From Candidatus Flexifilum breve (GTDB taxonomy: Bacteria; Chloroflexota; Anaerolineae; Aggregatilineales; Phototrophicaceae): 64,000 nt of DNA. The DNA is taken from positions 558,001-622,000 of the forward strand of contig JADKGC010000002.1 of NCBI GenBank assembly GCA_016717205.1, read 5' to 3'. Under the pieces are notes generated by a model, which saw nothing but the letters and a program-made list of their open reading frames with translations, was not told where the DNA came from and made no database searches. The position numbers and the translations under genes were made by a program. Position 1 is the first letter of the stretch. Every line of letters begins with the position of its first letter. Below, in pieces: positions 1 to 9,368 of the stretch.

Positions 1-1364
1 TTCGCCAACGCGACGCGCCCGCGTTCGCCACCGGAGAGCGTGTTGATCGGGCGGAACACGTCATCACCGCGGAACAGGAACTGCCCGAGGTAATTGCGCG
101 CCTCGCTGATCGGCATGGCTTTGACCGTCTGGATCTCGTCGAGGATGCTGTTGTTCTCGTTGAGCAGTTCGTGCGCCTGCGCAAAGTAGCCGATTTTGAC
201 GTTCGCGCCGACGATCACCGCGCCGTGCTGCGGCTGCAAGTCGCCGATCACGGTTTTGACGAACGTGCTCTTGCCCACACCGTTCGCACCGATCAAGGCC
301 GCTACTTCGCCGCGCCGCAGGAATATATCCGGCGACTGGAACAGCGTGCGATCCGGGTAGCCCACGGCGAGATTTTTGCTCGCCAGCACGCGGTCGCCGC
401 TGCGGGCGACACCACCCAAGCGCAGGCTCATCGACTGGCGGCGGTGCGGACGCGTCATCAGACCGCCTTCGCGCCTGAGGCGTTCAAGGCGCGTGCGCCG
501 TCCCTGCGCCTGCTTGGTGTTCTGCCCGGCGAGGTTGCGCCGAATATAGTCGGTCTCTTTGGCGATGAATTCCTGCTGCGCCTCGTACTCTTTGAGCATG
601 CGCTCGTGGCGTTCATCGCGCTGCGTGACGTAGGCGCTGTAGTTGCCGCGGTAGCTTTCCAGTGAACCGAAGTCAAGCTCCCAGATGGTTTGCGCCACCG
701 CATCCATGAAATAGCGGTCGTGGCTGACGACGATCACCGCGCCGGGAAACTCGTTCAGGAAGCCTTCCAGCCATTCGACCGCGTCGATGTCGAGGTGGTT
801 GGTCGGCTCGTCCAGCGCCAGCAGATCCGGCTGTTCGAGCAGCAGGCGACCGAGCAGCACGCGCGTCTTTTGCCCGCCGGACAGGTGATCGATGCGGCGC
901 TCATAGTCTTCCGGCTTGAAGCTCAGGCCGTGCAGCACAGTCTTGATGCGCTGTTCGTAGTTGTAGCCGCCCGCCGCTTCGAACTGCTCTTGCAGTTCGC
1001 CGTAGCGCCCGAGCACCGCGTCATGCTGCGTCGGGTCAGCCAGCGCCTGCTCCAGCGCCGTGAGATCGGCTTCCATCTGGCGCAGATCAGCGAAGGCGGC
1101 CAGCATCTCCGCGTAGATGGTGTGATCGCCGTAGATTTCGGGGCGCTGCGGCAGCCAGCCAATCTTCAGCTTCTTGACGCGGTTGACCGTGCCTTCGCTC
1201 GGCGTATCCAGGCCAATCAGGATGGAGAGCAGCGTGGTTTTGCCCGCGCCGTTGGGGCCAACCAGCGCGATACGCGCCTTGTGCGGCACGTCGACATTCA
1301 CACCGGAGAAAATCTCGTCCGGACCAAATTCTTTTGCCAGATGATGGGCAGTCAGTAGGGACAT
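1..1364 (-). CDS. ABC-F family ATPase, 3' end cut by window edge
   Basis: Soluble twin-ATPase of the ABC-F type (EttA/Uup/Vga-like), which acts on ribosomes rather than in membranes. The first 454 codons are visible; the C-terminus lies beyond position 1. Seen: first Walker A GPNGAGKT at residues 36-43, first signature LSGGQ, then DEPTNHLD, the hallmark of ABC-F proteins. A charged inter-domain linker follows (TRLERLRREGGLMTRPHRRQ), then second Walker A GANGVGKST and second signature LSGGERGR just before the edge. There are no transmembrane segments. The ATG at 1364 is the only sensible start, and a TATAAT lies 26 nt upstream. The subfamily (translation factor or antibiotic resistance) cannot be settled without the C-terminus. 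It is transcribed leftwards, away from the Dps gene region. Confidence 0.93.
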   Translation of the reverse strand, partial: MSLLTAHHLAKEFGPDEIFSGVNVDVPHKARIALVGPNGAGKTTLLSILIGLDTPSEGTVNRVKKLKIGWLPQRPEIYGDHTIYAEMLAAFADLRQMEADLTALEQALADPTQHDAVLGRYGELQEQFEAAGGYNYEQRIKTVLHGLSFKPEDYERRIDHLSGGQKTRVLLGRLLLEQPDLLALDEPTNHLDIDAVEWLEGFLNEFPGAVIVVSHDRYFMDAVAQTIWELDFGSLESYRGNYSAYVTQRDERHERMLKEYEAQQEFIAKETDYIRRNLAGQNTKQAQGRRTRLERLRREGGLMTRPHRRQSMSLRLGGVARSGDRVLASKNLAVGYPDRTLFQSPDIFLRRGEVAALIGANGVGKSTFVKTVIGDLQPQHGAVIVGANVKIGYFAQAHELLNENNSILDEIQTVKAMPISEARNYLGQFLFRGDDVFRPINTLSGGERGRVALA

Positions 1365-1389
1365 CTCAGCCTCGTACGTAGTCAGGCTG

Positions 1390-1395
1390 ATTATA
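1390..1395 (-). promoter_or_regulatory. -10 box TATAAT upstream of the ABC-F gene
   Basis: A perfect TATAAT on the minus strand, 26 nt before the ATG at 1364. No convincing -35 hexamer is visible at 16-18 nt. Similar boxes lie 26-41 nt before several other start codons in this window. Confidence 0.5.
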
Positions 1396-1412
1396 GCAGA
1401 AGGGCGTTTGGA

Positions 1413-1636
1413 GTTGACAGTTCACAGTGAACAGTTGACAGTCAAAACACGGCGGGACAGATCGCGGGATCTGTCCCGCCGACTTAGCTGGGTGATTGTG
1501 TGTTAGATCATGCTTGCACAATCGGTTGTTTTCGCTTGTGTAGGGGCGCACGGCCGTGCGCCCCTACGAGAGAATTGGCATGGTCTCTTATCGTTCACGG
1601 TTTTTCACTGTGAACTGACCACTGTCAACTGTGAAC
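1413..1636. repeat. Inverted pair of short-word repeats (gttcacagtgaac type) flanking a palindrome
   Basis: Left arm 1413-1442 and right arm 1605-1636 are built from the words cagttcacagtgaa and cagttgacagt. The right arm is inverted relative to the left. Between them lies the 28-bp palindrome at 1540-1567. The right arm abuts the real stop codon of the Dps gene (1638-1640). The architecture matches the AGGACTG inverted pairs at 19444, 31886 and 52221. I see no gene in 1365-1637. Confidence 0.7.
1540..1567. repeat. 28-bp perfect palindrome, class A, copy 1
   Basis: Begins gtaggggcgcacgg and continues as its own reverse complement. A second identical copy lies at 4601-4628. The flank is also shared in inverted orientation: gttgttttcgcttgt precedes this copy and its reverse complement follows the other, so about 45 bp match. 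It belongs to the same structural class as the GGAC...GTCC palindromes elsewhere in the window. Confidence 0.85.
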
Positions 1637-1637
1637 T

Positions 1638-2142
1638 TTATTCGCCTTCGAGGTGGGCGCGCAGCATCCACGCCATCTTTTCGTGGGTTTCCAACTGCGC
1701 GGTGAGGAAATCGCTCGTGCCCATGTCGTGATACTTGTCGGCGGTCGTGTCGATGTCGCTGCCGGAGCTGCGTAATCACCGTTTCGTGATCGTGCAGGAG
1801 ATCGCGGATCATCTCGACCGCGCCCGGGTTGTGCCCCGGTTTCTCTTTAATCTTGCTCAGCGTCTTGAATTCGTCGAGCGTGCCAATGGCCATGAAGCCC
1901 AACTGACGCACACGTTCGGCAATTTCGTCGATGGCTTCTTCGAGAATGTCATATTGAACCTCGAAGAACGCATGAAGCTGCGAAAATTCCAGCCCGGTGA
2001 CGTTCCAGTGGTATTTGCGCGTCTTGGTGTAAAGCACGTATTCATCGGCTAAGCGCCCGTTGAGGATTTCGCATACGCCGACCCGTTGATCATCGGTCAG
2101 ACCGATGTTTGGTTTGGTTGTCATTCGTGATTTGGTTGTCAT
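1638..2142 (-). pseudogene. dps: Dps-family ferritin-like protein, single-base frameshift
   Basis: DNA-binding protein from starved cells: a ferritin-like iron and peroxide detoxification protein. The first frame gives residues through GAVEMIRDLLHDHETVITQLR, with the ferroxidase-type motif YHWNVTGLEFSQLHAFFEVQ. The typical Dps ending (DTTADKYHDMGTSDFLTAQL, then HEKMAWMLRAHLEGE) is in the next frame and stops at 1638-1640. Removing one base from the ccgg stretch at 1762-1765 rejoins the two parts as QLRSDIDTTADKY. The ATG at 2142 is chosen because GGAGG lies 8 nt upstream and family length then fits (about 168 aa). Upstream in-frame codons have no family similarity. The slip is either a recent mutation or, given four similar slips in the window, a sequencing error. 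Confidence 0.88.
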
Positions 2143-2224
2143 TGCCAGTTCCTCCGTAATCCAAATCTTCATCTTATAGGATACTACGGATTCAGCCGGC
2201 TGTGACGGCTTACTCACTGCCTGC

Positions 2225-2551
2225 TCAGGAAAGCTGACCGGACGCTTTCAGCTCGCCGATCTTGCTGCGCAGCCCCTGTTCAAGGTCGCGGATGCGTTCG
2301 TAGGTGAGTGCGTCGTGCTCGGTCAGCTCGGTGACTGTATCGGTCTGCTTGATGAGGATCGTCGGGCGCTGTTTGCCCCAGGTGCCTAAAGAGCAAAAAG
2401 GCCGGCCCCCGCCCCCCGGCCCCGGCGCCGGGGCGGGGGGGGGCGGCCCCGGGGCCCCGGGGCGGCCCCCCGGGGGCGGGGGGGGGGGGCCGCGGGGGGG
2501 GGGGGGGGGGGGGCGGGGGGGGGGGGCGGCTCCCGCCACCGAAGAAATCAT
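2225..2551 (-). CDS. Unknown small protein; only the C-terminal ~50 residues look real
   Basis: The last ~50 residues (from WGKQRPTILIKQTDTVTEL through the C-terminal KIGELKASGQLS) have normal composition and look like real coding sequence. Upstream the frame runs into the poly-G/C tract at 2398-2532 and becomes a meaningless Pro/Gly string. The N-terminus is therefore lost or corrupted, and the start at 2551 is not to be trusted. I do not recognise the family. The fragment is polar, with a probable helix containing the sequence TYERIRDLEQGL. It ends close to the putative upstream region of the Dps gene. Confidence 0.35.
   Translation of the reverse strand: MISSVAGAAPPPRPPPPPPRGPPPPPPGGRPGAPGPPPPAPAPGPGGGGRPFCSLGTWGKQRPTILIKQTDTVTELTEHDALTYERIRDLEQGLRSKIGELKASGQLS
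2398..2532. other. Low-complexity poly-G/C tract
   Basis: About 135 bases made almost only of G and C, mostly long G runs broken by single C or CC. Nothing else in the window resembles it except a run of about 13 G at 33133-33145. It interrupts an apparently real small gene. I read it as unresolved or artefactual consensus rather than biological sequence. Confidence 0.8.
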
Positions 2552-2616
2552 CTCGGATCAGCCGCCATGTCGCAAGGCGTAGGGCGCGTGCCGCGCCCCA
2601 ACAGCGTACGGTCAGC

Positions 2617-4336
2617 CTATTTTACCGTCAGATAATTCCCAATCGCCAGCGCGTCCATGTGCGTGCGCACGAAGCAGTCGATGGCTTCGGCAGGCGACTG
2701 CACAATCGGCTCGTTCTCGTTGAACGAGGTGTTGAGCACGACGGGCGTCCCGGTCAGCTCACCGAACGCATGGATCAGCGACCAGTAGAGCGGCGCGTGT
2801 TCCTTCTGCACGGTTTGCAGACGGCCCGTGCCGTCGACATGCGTCACAGCGGGGATCTCTTTGCGCTTCTCCGGCAGCACGTTGTACACCTTGATCATGA
2901 ACGGGTCAGGGTACATCTGGTCGAAGTAATCGCCGGTGGCTTCGAGGAGAATCGACGGTGCGAACGGGCGGAACTTCTCGCGGTGCTTGATGCGCGCGTT
3001 GAGGATGTCCTTCATATCGTCGCGGCGCGGGTCGGCGATGATGCTGCGATTGCCGAGCGCGCGCGGCCCCCATTCCATGCGCCCCTGAAACCAGCCCATG
3101 ACATTCCCGCCCGCCACGACTTCCGCCACCTTCTTCACGAGCTGATCCGTCTCCAACTGCTGATACTTCAAGCCATAGCGATCTAGTTCGGTGCGAATCG
3201 CCATCATTGCCGTATTCCGGGCCGGTGTAGGCGTCGTTCATCACGTACGCGCGCGGCTGATTCAGCACCTGATGGTAGATGTAATAGCACACGCCGAGCG
3301 CCGTCCCGGCATCGCCGGACGCGGGCTGAATGTAGATGTCTTCGAACTCAGTGTTGGGCAGCACCTTGCCGTTGAACACGCTGTTGAGCGCCACGCCGCC
3401 CGCCAGACACAGCACCTGCTTGCCCGTGTCTTTTTGCAGCCGCCGCACGAGCGCGAATTCCGCTTCTTCGAGCATGGCTTGCAGCGAATGCGCGATATCC
3501 ATGTGCTTCTGCGTGAGCTCGGTGCGCGGGGCGCGCGGTTCACCGAGCACATCGACCAGCTTGGACGAGAAGATCGTGCCGATGGTCGGTTCGCCGCCCT
3601 CCCACGACATGCTCGCGCCTTCGGCGTGATGCACGAAGTAGTCGAGGTCGAGGTCAAACGTGCCATCGCGCTGCACGCGCACGATCTTGCGCATCAAATC
3701 AACATAGCGCGGCTCACCATACGGCGCGAGCCCCATGACTTTGCCTTCGTCGCCGTACTTGGGGAAGCCCAGCCACTGACTCACCGCCGTGTAGAAGATG
3801 CCGAGCGAGTGCGGGAAGTTGATCTCATCCTGCACGCTGATCTGATTGTCTTTGCCCGTGCCCCACATGGTCGTGACGAAGTCGCCCGCGCCATCCACCG
3901 AGAGGATCGCCGCGTCCGTGAACGGCGATACGAAGAACGCCGACGCCATGTGCGCGCGGTGATGTTCGACGTTGTGATACTGCGCCTTGAGTTCGCCGAC
4001 GCCCATGTGCTTGGCGAATTCGCTCTTGAGCGTACCGACCTTCATGGTGTTTTGCAGGCGGTCGCGCACCAGGTCGAGGCTGGGGCGCTGGCGGAAAGCG
4101 AACAGCGCCGCTTGCAGCAGATTGGCTTTCGGGTCGCGGCTGATGCCGATGTGATCGACCTCATACGGGCTGATCCCGGCGACGCTCAACACATAGCGGA
4201 TCGCCTGAACGGGGAAGCCCGCCCAGTATTTGGTGCGGTTGAAGCGTTCTTCTTCGACAGCGGCAATGAGTTTGCCGTCCTGAATGAGGCAGGCCGACGC
4301 GCCGCCGTGATACGCATTGATGCCGAGAATATACAT
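2617..4336 (-). pseudogene. NodU/CmcH-family carbamoyltransferase, single-base frameshift
   Basis: O-carbamoyltransferases of this family move a carbamoyl group from carbamoyl phosphate to a hydroxyl of a sugar or secondary metabolite. Part 1 from the ATG at 4336 starts MYILGINAYHGGASACLIQD and carries EEERFNRTKYWAGFP, HHRAHMASAFF, LSVDGAGD and CLAGGVALNSVFNG. These are the N-terminal Kae1-like ATP and metal-binding fold. Part 2 in the next frame (ending 2617) carries WFQGRMEWGPRALGNRSI, REKFRPFAPSIL and VLNTSFNENEPIV, typical of the C-terminal domain. Dropping one C at 3201-3202 joins them as YGNDAIRTELDRYG with full family length (about 572 aa). It stands alone with no glycosyltransferase or polyketide gene nearby, so the acceptor is unknown. 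Confidence 0.9.
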
Positions 4337-4680
4337 ACCTGAGTCCTACGGAGTGCGAATGACAAAACGCGCATCATTATACGAAGGGATCGATATTGGG
4401 TATAGGTTGAGCGAATCCGGCGCGCTGGCCTGAAGTTAATCGCCAGCCAAACGAAATTCATGTCATACTGAACGTATAGTACGAGATCGTGACAACGGAT
4501 AAGCGTAAGCGCGCCGCAACCTAATCACAGCGTTACGGCACGTGATCGTGCCCCGTGCGCCGGTTTTTCAGAGACCATCTGAATATTCGCAAATTTTCTC
4601 GTAGGGGCGCACGGCCGTGCGCCCCTACACAAGCGAAAACAACGTATTTTCAAATGGCTTCTCAGAGGTGAACAGAGACG
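4337..4680. other. Intergenic region with one palindrome, no gene seen
   Basis: 344 bp between the divergently transcribed carbamoyltransferase and cupin genes. The left half is moderately AT-rich and presumably holds both promoters, but no clear -35/-10 pair stands out. The class A palindrome at 4601-4628 occupies the right half. No coding frame with family-like sequence is present. Confidence 0.6.
4601..4628. repeat. 28-bp perfect palindrome, class A, copy 2
   Basis: Identical to 1540-1567 and inverted with respect to its flank: acaagcgaaaacaac follows here, while its reverse complement precedes the other copy. It lies 52 nt before the cupin start, so it would be in or near that gene's leader. 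Confidence 0.85.
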
Positions 4681-5080
4681 ATGAGCAGCACACCAGCGAA
4701 CACGCCGCACTCGGGGGCTCGGCATCAGCTCGATTGCGTTCAAAGTGGCTACGCCCGACCTGCTCATTCTGGAAAACACCTTCCATCAACCCGGTGGACC
4801 AGCGCGGCATCTGCACTACGCGCAGGACGAATGGTTCTACGCGGTGGAAGGAGAATTCATTCTTGAAATTGGTCAGGAACGGCTGACGCTCAAGCCGGGG
4901 GATTCGGTGCTCGCGCCGCGGAATGTCCCCCATGTGTGGGCGTCGGTGAGCAGCACGACCGGGCGGATGCTCATCACGTTTTTGCCCGCCGGGAACATGG
5001 AAGCCTTCTTCCGGGAAGTGACCAAAGCTGATGCTATGCCGCCTCAGGACCCGGCGCTCTGGCGCACGGCATGGAACTGA
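4681..5080 (+). pseudogene. Small cupin-domain protein, single-base frameshift
   Basis: Single cupin barrel of the small metal-binding type. The downstream frame reads through GISSIAFKVATPDLLILENT, HLHYAQDEWFYAVEGEF (cupin motif 1 with two His and a Glu), LKPGDSVLAPRNVPHVWA (motif 2 with His) and MLITFLPAGNMEAFF, as in many cupin_2 proteins. The ATG at 4681 with the leader MSSTPANTPHSG is in the other frame. Removing one G from the five-G run at 4713-4717 joins them as SGLGISSIAFK. A GTG at 4745 would give an uninterrupted but truncated protein starting inside the first strand. Ligand and reaction cannot be inferred. AGAGGTGAAC lies before the ATG and may serve as the ribosome site. Confidence 0.8.
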
Positions 5081-5166
5081 TTGGACCACCGCTGCGGCTC
5101 GCCTAAACTAATCCGGGCGCGCGAACTGACTGAACTGACAACGACTCAGCACAAGGTGAACTAGCA

Positions 5167-7233
5167 ATGAATGGGCAGAATCTCAGCGGACAGACCCTCG
5201 GTCAGTATGAGCTGAAAGAATTAATCGGACGCGGCGGCATGGGCGCGGTCTACCGGGGCTACCAGCCGGCGCTGGATCGCAACGTGGCGATCAAAGTGAT
5301 GTCGCTGGCGGTCGTCAACGAGCCGGGCTACGCCGAACGCTTCAACCGCGAAGCGAAGATCGTCGCCTCGCTGGAACACCCGCAGATCGTCCCGCTGTAC
5401 GATTACGGCATTTCCGGCGACGTGAGCTACGTCGTCATGCGCTTGCTCACGGGCGGCTCGCTTGAAGACCGCATGCGCCGCGGCGAACGCCTGTCGCTCA
5501 CCGAGATCGCCACGCTGCTCAGGCAGATCACCGCCGCGCTCGAATACGCGCACAGCCGCGGGCTGATTCACCGCGACATCAAGCCGAGCAACGTCATGTT
5601 CGACGGGCGCGGCGACGCCTATCTGGTCGATTTTGGCATCGCCAAGCTGCTCCAATCGTCGCAGGTGCTGACCACGCACACGGCGCTGCTCGGCACGCCG
5701 TCGTATATGGCGCCGGAACAGTGGATGGATCAAGACCTGACGCCCGCCGCCGATCAATACGCGCTCGGCATCCTCACCTATCAACTGCTGACGGGCGAAC
5801 TGCCGTTTGAGGCGACCACGCCCTACGCGCTGATGAATAAGCACATCAATCAAGCGCCGCCCTCGCCGCAGGTGCTGCGCCCGGACGTTCCGGAAAACGT
5901 CGCGGCGGTCGTGCAGCGGGCCATCGCCAAAGCGCCCGCGGATCGCTTCCCCACTGTGACCGCCTATGCCACCGTCTTCGAGACGGCCACCAAAGATCGC
6001 GAAGCCGATCTCAAAACCACGCCCATCTCCCTGCCGATCTCGGCCCGCACCAAGCCCGCGCCTACCGCCGCCGTGACCGATCAACTGCCGCAGACGCGCT
6101 CGCAGCGCCGCCCGCCGTCACGCGGCCTCATCACGGGGGTCGCCGTACTGGCGCTGATCGGCGTGATCGTCGTGCTGCTGCAAAGCATTGGTCAACCGCC
6201 CGCCGCTCCCGTCACGCCCACGGAGATCGCCGCCCTGCTCGTCACTGAGGAAGCGACCGCGGAGCGCACGGCGGAAGCCTTAGCCGCTGAAGTGACTGCG
6301 ACCGTCGAGCCGACCGCTGCTGAGATGCCACTGACCCGCACACCGCGCCCGACCTTCACGCCCGTTCCGCCGAGCCGCACGCCGCGCCCAACGCACACCG
6401 CCACCGGCACGACAGGAACTAACCTCACGCCCACGCTGACCGGCTATCAGAACTTCACGCAGGGCATGCAGGCGTTCGACTCGGGCGACAATGAGACGGC
6501 CATCACCTATTTCACGCAGACGCTCGCGCTCGATCCCGGCTACGTGGACGCCTACTACTTCCGCGGGGTCGCTCACTACTACACCGCGCAGTTAGACGCC
6601 GCGCTGAGCGACTACAACCAGACGCTCGCGCTCAAGCCGGATTACCTGGATGTCTATGCCAATCGCGCGCAGGTTCAGTACGAACTGGGCGACTACCCCG
6701 CCGCGCTGACCGATATTGATGCGGCGCTGGCCATCTACGAGGAAAACCCCGGCGCGCACTACCTGCGCGCGCAAATCCAACTGCAATTGGACGATCCGCA
6801 GGCGGCGCTGGTTGACTTTACCCGTGTGCTGGAACTCGACTCGACGTGGACGGGCGTCTACTACGAGCGCGGGTGGGTGTACTTTGGCGTTCAAGAGTAC
6901 GAAGCCGCGCTGAGCGATTTCGAGGCGATTCTGGCGACCGATCCCCAGAACATCGAAATTCTCCACGCCACCGCCGAAGCGCAGGACGCGCTTGAAGACA
7001 AGGAAGATGCGCTGGAAACGTTTGAGGACGCGCTCGACATCGACGAGTATGATAGCTACGCGGTGCGCCGCTCCGCCGACCTGTTATACGACCTCGAACG
7101 TTGGGACGAAGCGCGGGATTACTACGAGTGGTACATCGAACTGGTGGGCGACGCGACCGAAAGCTACGTCCGCGAACGCCTGACCAGCATCGAGGACATG
7201 TCGGCGCGTGGCAGTGAGGAAACCGGCAAGTAA
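5167..7233 (+). CDS. Membrane Ser/Thr protein kinase with extracytoplasmic TPR domain
   Basis: PknB-type kinase, 688 aa. The kinase domain spans residues ~14-275: P-loop GRGGMG at 21-26, VAIK with Lys43, HRDIKPSN with Asp137 and Asn142, DFG at 155-157, then TPSYMAPEQ. All catalytic residues are intact. A cytoplasmic linker leads to one transmembrane helix at ~319-341. Then comes a Thr/Pro-rich spacer (TRTPRPTFTPVPP) and about six TPR units (~428-675) with the usual Ala/Tyr pattern, for example YVDAYYFRGVAHYYTAQLDA. The inferred role is sensing or docking outside the membrane and phosphorylating cytoplasmic targets; an FHA protein at 20665 is a possible reader. The ATG follows aaggtgaactagca, a plausible ribosome site. 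It ends 68 nt before the next kinase. Confidence 0.96.
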   Translation: MNGQNLSGQTLGQYELKELIGRGGMGAVYRGYQPALDRNVAIKVMSLAVVNEPGYAERFNREAKIVASLEHPQIVPLYDYGISGDVSYVVMRLLTGGSLEDRMRRGERLSLTEIATLLRQITAALEYAHSRGLIHRDIKPSNVMFDGRGDAYLVDFGIAKLLQSSQVLTTHTALLGTPSYMAPEQWMDQDLTPAADQYALGILTYQLLTGELPFEATTPYALMNKHINQAPPSPQVLRPDVPENVAAVVQRAIAKAPADRFPTVTAYATVFETATKDREADLKTTPISLPISARTKPAPTAAVTDQLPQTRSQRRPPSRGLITGVAVLALIGVIVVLLQSIGQPPAAPVTPTEIAALLVTEEATAERTAEALAAEVTATVEPTAAEMPLTRTPRPTFTPVPPSRTPRPTHTATGTTGTNLTPTLTGYQNFTQGMQAFDSGDNETAITYFTQTLALDPGYVDAYYFRGVAHYYTAQLDAALSDYNQTLALKPDYLDVYANRAQVQYELGDYPAALTDIDAALAIYEENPGAHYLRAQIQLQLDDPQAALVDFTRVLELDSTWTGVYYERGWVYFGVQEYEAALSDFEAILATDPQNIEILHATAEAQDALEDKEDALETFEDALDIDEYDSYAVRRSADLLYDLERWDEARDYYEWYIELVGDATESYVRERLTSIEDMSARGSEETGK

Positions 7234-7262
7234 GGCGGATGTTCAGAAACCCGACGCGCGGC

Positions 7263-7268
7263 TATAAT
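7263..7268 (+). promoter_or_regulatory. -10 box TATAAT upstream of the second kinase
   Basis: Perfect TATAAT 33 nt before the ATG at 7302. TTCAGA about 15 nt further upstream is a weak -35 candidate. It suggests the second kinase has its own promoter despite lying just behind the first. Confidence 0.5.
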
Positions 7269-7301
7269 GCTAGCGCGTAGGCTTCACAGACGAGCGACTG
7301 C

Positions 7302-9368
7302 ATGGACGAATGGATCGGCAAGCGGGTCGGCGGTTACGAAATTCGCAGTGTCATCGGTCGCGGCGGCATGGCGGCGGTGTATTTGGCGCACCAGATTGCG
7401 ATGAGCAGTCGGCTCGTCGCCCTGAAGGTGCTCCCGCGCCAATTCCTGCACGACGACACGTATATGCAGCGCTTCAGCCGGGAAGTGCAGATCGTCTCCA
7501 CACTGGAGCATCGCAGCATCGTCCCCGTGTACGATCACGGCGAACACGACGGCCAACCGTACATCGTCATGCGCTATCTGGCGGGCGGCTCGGTCGATTC
7601 CCAGCTCCGGCAGGGCGCGCTCGATCCCAAGTCCATTCTCGGCATCATCCAGCAGATCGCCCCGGCGCTCGATTACGCGCACAGCAAGGGCGTGCTCCAC
7701 CGTGACCTCAAGCCGAGCAACATCCTGCTCGACGACGCGGGCGGCGCCTTCCTCACCGATTTCGGCATCGCGCGCGTGGTTGGCGAAGTGCCGAGCGGCT
7801 CGATCACCACGCAGGGCGCGGTTGGCACCCCCAGCTATATGAGTCCTGAACAGGCGCAGGGCAAGCCGCTCGATGGCCGCAGCGACATTTACGCGCTCGG
7901 CATCACCGTCTTCGAGATGATCACGGGCGTGCGTCCCTTCGAAGCGGATACGCCCTATGGCACCGCTGTGCTGCAGGTCACCGCGCCGCCGCCGTCCCCC
8001 CGTGAGTTCCGACCGGAATTGTCGCTGGCCGTCGAAGGCGTGATCCTCAAAGCGTTGAGCAAACGCCGCGAACTGCGCCACGGTACGGCCGTCGAATTCG
8101 CGGACGCCTTCAAGCAGGCCTTGGATGCGCCACCGATCACCCTGCTGGATACGCAGCCCTCCCCGCCAATTCACCTCCCAGCGCAGGTCAGCGTGCCGCC
8201 GCCGATCAGCAATACGCCGCCGCCCTCCTCTTACGTCTATCCCCTGGTCATGACGCCGCCCCCCAGTCGCCCGGTCGTGCCGCGCCGCAGCGGGTCGCGC
8301 TGGTGGTTGAGCCTCAGCGTGGGCGCGCTGTTCGGGTGCATTCTGCTCAGCCTGATCGTCGTCGCCGCCATGCTGGTGATCAACTCGCTGGCCGAGCCGA
8401 CGCCCGCCACCACGCCCAGCATCGCTGAATCCGCGCCGACCACCACCGCGCAGGTCCTGCCCACGCTCACGCCGCTGCCCCGCGCCGAGGCGACCACGGA
8501 GGTCGCGCCGGTAGGCGAAATCCCGACCCCGGCGCTGGACAATACGGTCGAAAATATGCTTTCGGGAACGCTTGTTTATTTTGCTTATCGGGATGATAAT
8601 TTTGACGTCTATAGGATGTCACTGCCAGATCGCTTTGAAATTCGTCTGACGAACAGTGAAAGTCGGGAACTGTTTCCTGTTGTCTCGCCTGATGGCGAAC
8701 GCATCGCCTATATGTCGGATCGCGACGGCGACTTCGACATTTACGTGATGAACATGAACGGCATGAATGTGCGGCGGGTGACGGACAACGAGGTGGCGGA
8801 TCGTTTCCCGGCGTGGAGTCCTGATGGTAACTGGCTCGTATTTTCGAGCGATGTGCGCGGTGACGGCACCGATGATTTGTATCGTGTGCGGGTCGATGGA
8901 TCAGGATTGATGGAGCTGTACAGCGACGGTCAGCGCAACCTGCAGCCCAGTTATCAACCGGATGGCGCGATGTTGGTCTTTGTGAATGGCGACCCCTTCG
9001 ACGCGCAGACCTGGGAGATCATGAGTCTGGAACTCGATACCAGAACGGTGAACGCGCTCACGGATAACGACGTGCGCGACTCGGCCCCGGTCTGGACGCC
9101 AGACGGTCAGATCCTGTACATCTCGGAAGGGGAAGGCTACGCGGCCATCCGGCAGATGGAAGCCGATGGCGGCGGTGACGAACTCATCTACGACGGCAGC
9201 GGCTACGAATCGACTGTGTCAGCGCACCCCGACGGCGGCCTGCTCATCTTCACCTCTGCCGAAACCGGGCGCGATGAACTTTACGTATATGCCAGCGGTG
9301 GACGTTACATTCAGCAGTTGACGAGTAACGGCGCAGCGGCGGCGAGGTGGGTGAGAGAGGATTCATGA
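7302..9368 (+). CDS. Membrane Ser/Thr protein kinase with TolB-like beta-propeller
   Basis: PknB-type kinase, 688 aa. Kinase domain ~10-270: glycine loop GRGGMA at 19-24 (the third glycine is Ala), VALK with Lys42, HRDLKPSN starting at His133, DFG at 153-155, TPSYMSPEQ. It should be active, since the Ala in the loop is tolerated in many kinases. A long Pro-rich linker (PPPSSYVYPLVMTPPPSRP) leads to one transmembrane helix at ~334-362, then a Thr/Pro spacer. From ~424 to the end are PD40/TolB-type propeller blades such as FPVVSPDGERIAYMSDRDGD and FPAWSPDGNWLVFSSD. The propeller is probably the sensor. Base composition dips near 8550-8650, at the linker-propeller junction. The stop overlaps the start of the GntR gene (ATGA), implying translational coupling. 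Confidence 0.96.
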   Translation: MDEWIGKRVGGYEIRSVIGRGGMAAVYLAHQIAMSSRLVALKVLPRQFLHDDTYMQRFSREVQIVSTLEHRSIVPVYDHGEHDGQPYIVMRYLAGGSVDSQLRQGALDPKSILGIIQQIAPALDYAHSKGVLHRDLKPSNILLDDAGGAFLTDFGIARVVGEVPSGSITTQGAVGTPSYMSPEQAQGKPLDGRSDIYALGITVFEMITGVRPFEADTPYGTAVLQVTAPPPSPREFRPELSLAVEGVILKALSKRRELRHGTAVEFADAFKQALDAPPITLLDTQPSPPIHLPAQVSVPPPISNTPPPSSYVYPLVMTPPPSRPVVPRRSGSRWWLSLSVGALFGCILLSLIVVAAMLVINSLAEPTPATTPSIAESAPTTTAQVLPTLTPLPRAEATTEVAPVGEIPTPALDNTVENMLSGTLVYFAYRDDNFDVYRMSLPDRFEIRLTNSESRELFPVVSPDGERIAYMSDRDGDFDIYVMNMNGMNVRRVTDNEVADRFPAWSPDGNWLVFSSDVRGDGTDDLYRVRVDGSGLMELYSDGQRNLQPSYQPDGAMLVFVNGDPFDAQTWEIMSLELDTRTVNALTDNDVRDSAPVWTPDGQILYISEGEGYAAIRQMEADGGGDELIYDGSGYESTVSAHPDGGLLIFTSAETGRDELYVYASGGRYIQQLTSNGAAAARWVREDS

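Noticed and set aside
1510..1731. Short frames starting in dispersed palindromes (also 48566-48778, 14417-14743, 36683-37006)
   Set aside because: Their peptides are translations of the repeat classes, present in many gaps, with no ribosome site.
2304..2582. Pro/Gly-rich protein in the poly-G/C tract
   Set aside because: It exists only because of the low-complexity tract and has no natural composition; treated as artefact.
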